Origin: Verrucomicrobiota bacterium
GTDB taxonomy: Bacteria; Verrucomicrobiota; Verrucomicrobiia; Chthoniobacterales; UBA10450
Length of the DNA stretch: 15,686 bases
NCBI GenBank assembly: GCA_003219335.1
Contig: QHOF01000064.1
Coordinates: 1-15,686 of the forward strand
Direction of reading: 5' to 3'
This document shows, piece by piece, positions 13,836-15,686 of the stretch (positions are counted from its first letter, which is position 1; every line of letters begins with the position of its first letter). The notes beneath the pieces are model-generated. The model worked only from the letters and a program-made list of their open reading frames with translations. It did not search any database and was not told the origin of the DNA. Made by a program: the position numbers and the translations under genes.

Positions 13836-15686
13836 ATGTGCGGCATAGCCGGTATTGTCTACGAAGATGGCTCACAGGAAGCTGCGATGGCAGCCGTGCG
13901 CCGGATGATCGCGTTGCAACGCCACCGAGGACCCGACGGCGTCGGCTTCTACGACACAGTCGGAGCATCATTAGGACACTGCCGGCTGGCGATCATCGAC
14001 CTCAGCGATGCCGGCCATCAACCGATGGCTGACCTCGAGGGTCGATACTGGATCACTTTCAACGGCGAGATCTATAACCATCGGGAGCTCCGTCACGACC
14101 TCAAAGTTCGCGGTCACGTGTTCAAGGGGCACTCAGACACCGAGGTGCTGCCTCATCTCTATGAGGAGGAAGGTCCGGAGTTTGTGAGCAAGTTGCGGGG
14201 TATGTTCGCCCTAGCAATTTATGATGCCCGAACCCGAACTTTGCTACTGGCCCGAGATCGTTTCGGGATCAAGCCTCTTTTCTACGCGCCAGGCAAAGAT
14301 CGGCTTTCGTTTGCTAGCGAGATCAGACCCCTTCTCGAACTGCCTGGCATCGATACCCGACCCGACAAGCAGGCCATCTACGATTTTGCCGCCCTCTTTT
14401 ACGTCCCCGCACCAGAAACCTTTTACGTCGGTATAAGGGCGCTTCAACCAGGCGAGCTGCTAGAGGCTCAGCTCAATCGTGACGGAGTCTCATGGAAAAC
14501 ACGAACGTATTATCTCTGGTCGATTACTCCCGATCCTACGCTAACCTTAGACCAAGCCACGGAACGAGCTAATGAGTTCCTAACGACTGCTGTCCAACGA
14601 CAGTTAGAAAGCGAGGTGCCGCTTGGCTCTCTCCTCAGCGGCGGCATCGATTCCTCCCTGGTTAGCGTCGCAGCTCAGACAGCCCTGGACGGCGAGCTCC
14701 GAACGTTTAACGTGCGTTTTCCGGAGAAGGAATACGATGAGACATGGGCAGCAACAGCGGTGGCGGAGCACATCGGAAGTCGTCATGAGACCTTGGATAT
14801 GAACGGTGTCGGGGGAACTTGGGAACACGTGACAAGTCTACTCTCACATGCCGGCCAACCTTTTGCCGACACATCCCTTTTTGCTGTAAATGCGGTTTGC
14901 CGGCTGATGCGTCGCCATGTGACCGTCGCGCTATCGGGAGATGGCGGCGACGAGGGATTTGCCGGTTACGACTCGTACTGGCGTATTGCCAGAATCGCCA
15001 AGTTGCAAAGGCTCGCGCCACCGATTTGGCGTACAGGTGCCGTTGGTCTGGCGCCTTTGGGCCGCCTCGGCATCGTGCCCGATTCCTTACCGCAACGGAT
15101 CCGAGACCTAGCCGGCGCGGACAACACCGCCATCATTCAGGCCCTGTTGTGTTGGGTGCGCGAGGAAGAGCACAAAAGCCTCTGCCGGATTGCGGACGCT
15201 CTCCCTCTTCGCAGGCTGTTCGAACCACAGTGGGAGCATCATCTGCCTCCAGGGGCTTCGCGGTTAGACCGCCTCTCCGCACACGCGACGGAGGTCGACA
15301 CCCGTTTGACCTTGCCCAATGATTTTCTCTTCAAGGTGGACACAGCAAGCATGAGGGAGAGCCTAGAGGTTCGCGTGCCAATGTTGGATGAGGATCTATT
15401 CGCATTCGGTCTTTCCCTTCCGCATCATCTTAAGGTAAACGGCCGAACATGCAAAAAGGTCTTACGCACGCTTGCAGAACGCAAGTTGCCTCGCGCGGTT
15501 GCTGACAAACCCAAGTGGGGATTCGGAATCCCTGTAGACAGTTGGGTTGACGGAGACTTTAAGGTTGCCCTCAGCGATGTCTTATTGGGTCCCTCCACTG
15601 GCCTGCCAGAGTTCTTCCGGCCGAAAGCCTACCGACCTATAGTAGAAGCTTTTTGTCAAGGGGATGCCTATCCCGGCATCTCTCGG
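13836..15686 (+). CDS. Asparagine synthase (glutamine-hydrolysing) family amidotransferase, copy 2, 3' end cut by window
   Basis: An open frame of 617 codons from ATG 13836 to the last base, with no stop; about 25 more codons are expected by comparison with copy 1. GGAGG at 13824-13828, seven bases before the ATG, is the best ribosome-binding site in the window. The nucleophile Cys2 (MCGIAGIVYEDG), HRGPDGVGF, RLAIIDLSDAGHQPM and FNGEIYNHRELR (75-86) mark the glutaminase domain. SGGIDSSLVSVAAQ from Ser268, ALSGDGGDEGFAGYD, VDTASMRESLEVRVPMLD and KPKWGFGIPVDSW mark the synthetase domain. All catalytic motifs are kept, so it looks functional, probably as a sugar-carboxylate amidating enzyme (inference). 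It is a mosaic relative of the gene at 9468: near-identical in two tracts and diverged elsewhere. It follows the methyltransferase by 24 bases, probably in the same operon. Confidence 0.92.
   Translation, partial: MCGIAGIVYEDGSQEAAMAAVRRMIALQRHRGPDGVGFYDTVGASLGHCRLAIIDLSDAGHQPMADLEGRYWITFNGEIYNHRELRHDLKVRGHVFKGHSDTEVLPHLYEEEGPEFVSKLRGMFALAIYDARTRTLLLARDRFGIKPLFYAPGKDRLSFASEIRPLLELPGIDTRPDKQAIYDFAALFYVPAPETFYVGIRALQPGELLEAQLNRDGVSWKTRTYYLWSITPDPTLTLDQATERANEFLTTAVQRQLESEVPLGSLLSGGIDSSLVSVAAQTALDGELRTFNVRFPEKEYDETWAATAVAEHIGSRHETLDMNGVGGTWEHVTSLLSHAGQPFADTSLFAVNAVCRLMRRHVTVALSGDGGDEGFAGYDSYWRIARIAKLQRLAPPIWRTGAVGLAPLGRLGIVPDSLPQRIRDLAGADNTAIIQALLCWVREEEHKSLCRIADALPLRRLFEPQWEHHLPPGASRLDRLSAHATEVDTRLTLPNDFLFKVDTASMRESLEVRVPMLDEDLFAFGLSLPHHLKVNGRTCKKVLRTLAERKLPRAVADKPKWGFGIPVDSWVDGDFKVALSDVLLGPSTGLPEFFRPKAYRPIVEAFCQGDAYPGISR
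14058..14456 (+). repeat. Near-identical tract 1 of the amidotransferase pair (right copy)
   Basis: The partner of 9681-10079, same orientation, 398 of 399 bases identical. It codes for residues 75-207 of the second amidotransferase. The sequence just before (first 74 codons) is clearly different from the first copy, and the sequence just after is diverged. Confidence 0.97.
15498..15686 (+). repeat. Identical tract 2 of the amidotransferase pair (right copy)
   Basis: The partner of 11121-11309, same orientation, 189 of 189 bases identical, running to the last base of the window. How far it continues is not visible. Confidence 0.97.

Noticed and set aside
14819..15322. Plus-strand open frame of 167 codons inside the second amidotransferase
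   Set aside because: It is in a different frame from the asparagine-synthetase frame, which is open from 13836 to the window end and carries all the motifs; the out-of-frame protein is arginine- and cysteine-rich and unlike any family.
9468..15686. The duplicated amidotransferase tracts as a mobile element or composite transposon
   Set aside because: The repeats lie inside coding sequence, in frame, with no transposase, terminal inverted repeats or target-site duplication; paralogous recombination fits better.

Overview
The window is a stretch of a bacterial surface-polysaccharide (exopolysaccharide, O-antigen or capsule type) biosynthesis locus. Every intact gene is on the + strand. The gene set (a chain-length/Wzz-GNVR protein, a BY-kinase-like ATPase, many glycosyltransferases, a UDP-GlcNAc 2-epimerase and a Wzy/WaaL-type membrane protein) points to a Gram-negative organism using a Wzy-type assembly route. 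Base composition is mid-range GC over most of the window, and REP-like palindromes lie near the left end. I cannot name the genus. The window starts inside one gene and ends inside another.

Layout. 1-1002: the 3' end of a Wzz/GNVR-type chain-length protein, then a CpsD/CapB-type ATPase whose P-loop lysine is missing. 1003-1215: a small terminator-like hairpin and a cluster of REP-like inverted repeats. 1216-7721: a GT2, a GT4, a WecB-type epimerase, a second GT4 and a Wzy/WaaL-family polymerase or ligase. 7722-9467: a disturbed zone holding 270 bases with no recognisable gene, a markedly AT-rich GT2 gene that looks foreign, and an antisense, truncated 3' fragment of a methyltransferase gene. 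9468-15686: asparagine-synthetase-type amidotransferase (copy 1), a GT4, a SAM methyltransferase, and a second asparagine-synthetase-type gene (copy 2) that runs off the right edge.

How the genes fit together (inference from families). WecB supplies UDP-ManNAc. The five glycosyltransferases build the repeat unit. The methyltransferase and the two glutamine-dependent amidotransferases probably decorate sugars, for example by O-methylation and by amidation of uronic acids. The Wzy/WaaL protein polymerises or ligates the chain, and the Wzz-like/CpsD-like pair controls chain length and export. No Wzx flippase and no priming transferase lie inside the window.

The most striking signal is in the two asparagine-synthetase-like paralogs. 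They share a 399-base tract with one silent difference and a 189-base tract with none, the latter reaching the window edge. The sequence between the tracts is clearly diverged (11 differences in one hand-compared 60-base sample), and so are the first 70-odd codons. This is the pattern of gene conversion or recombination between tandem paralogs, unless it is an assembly artefact.
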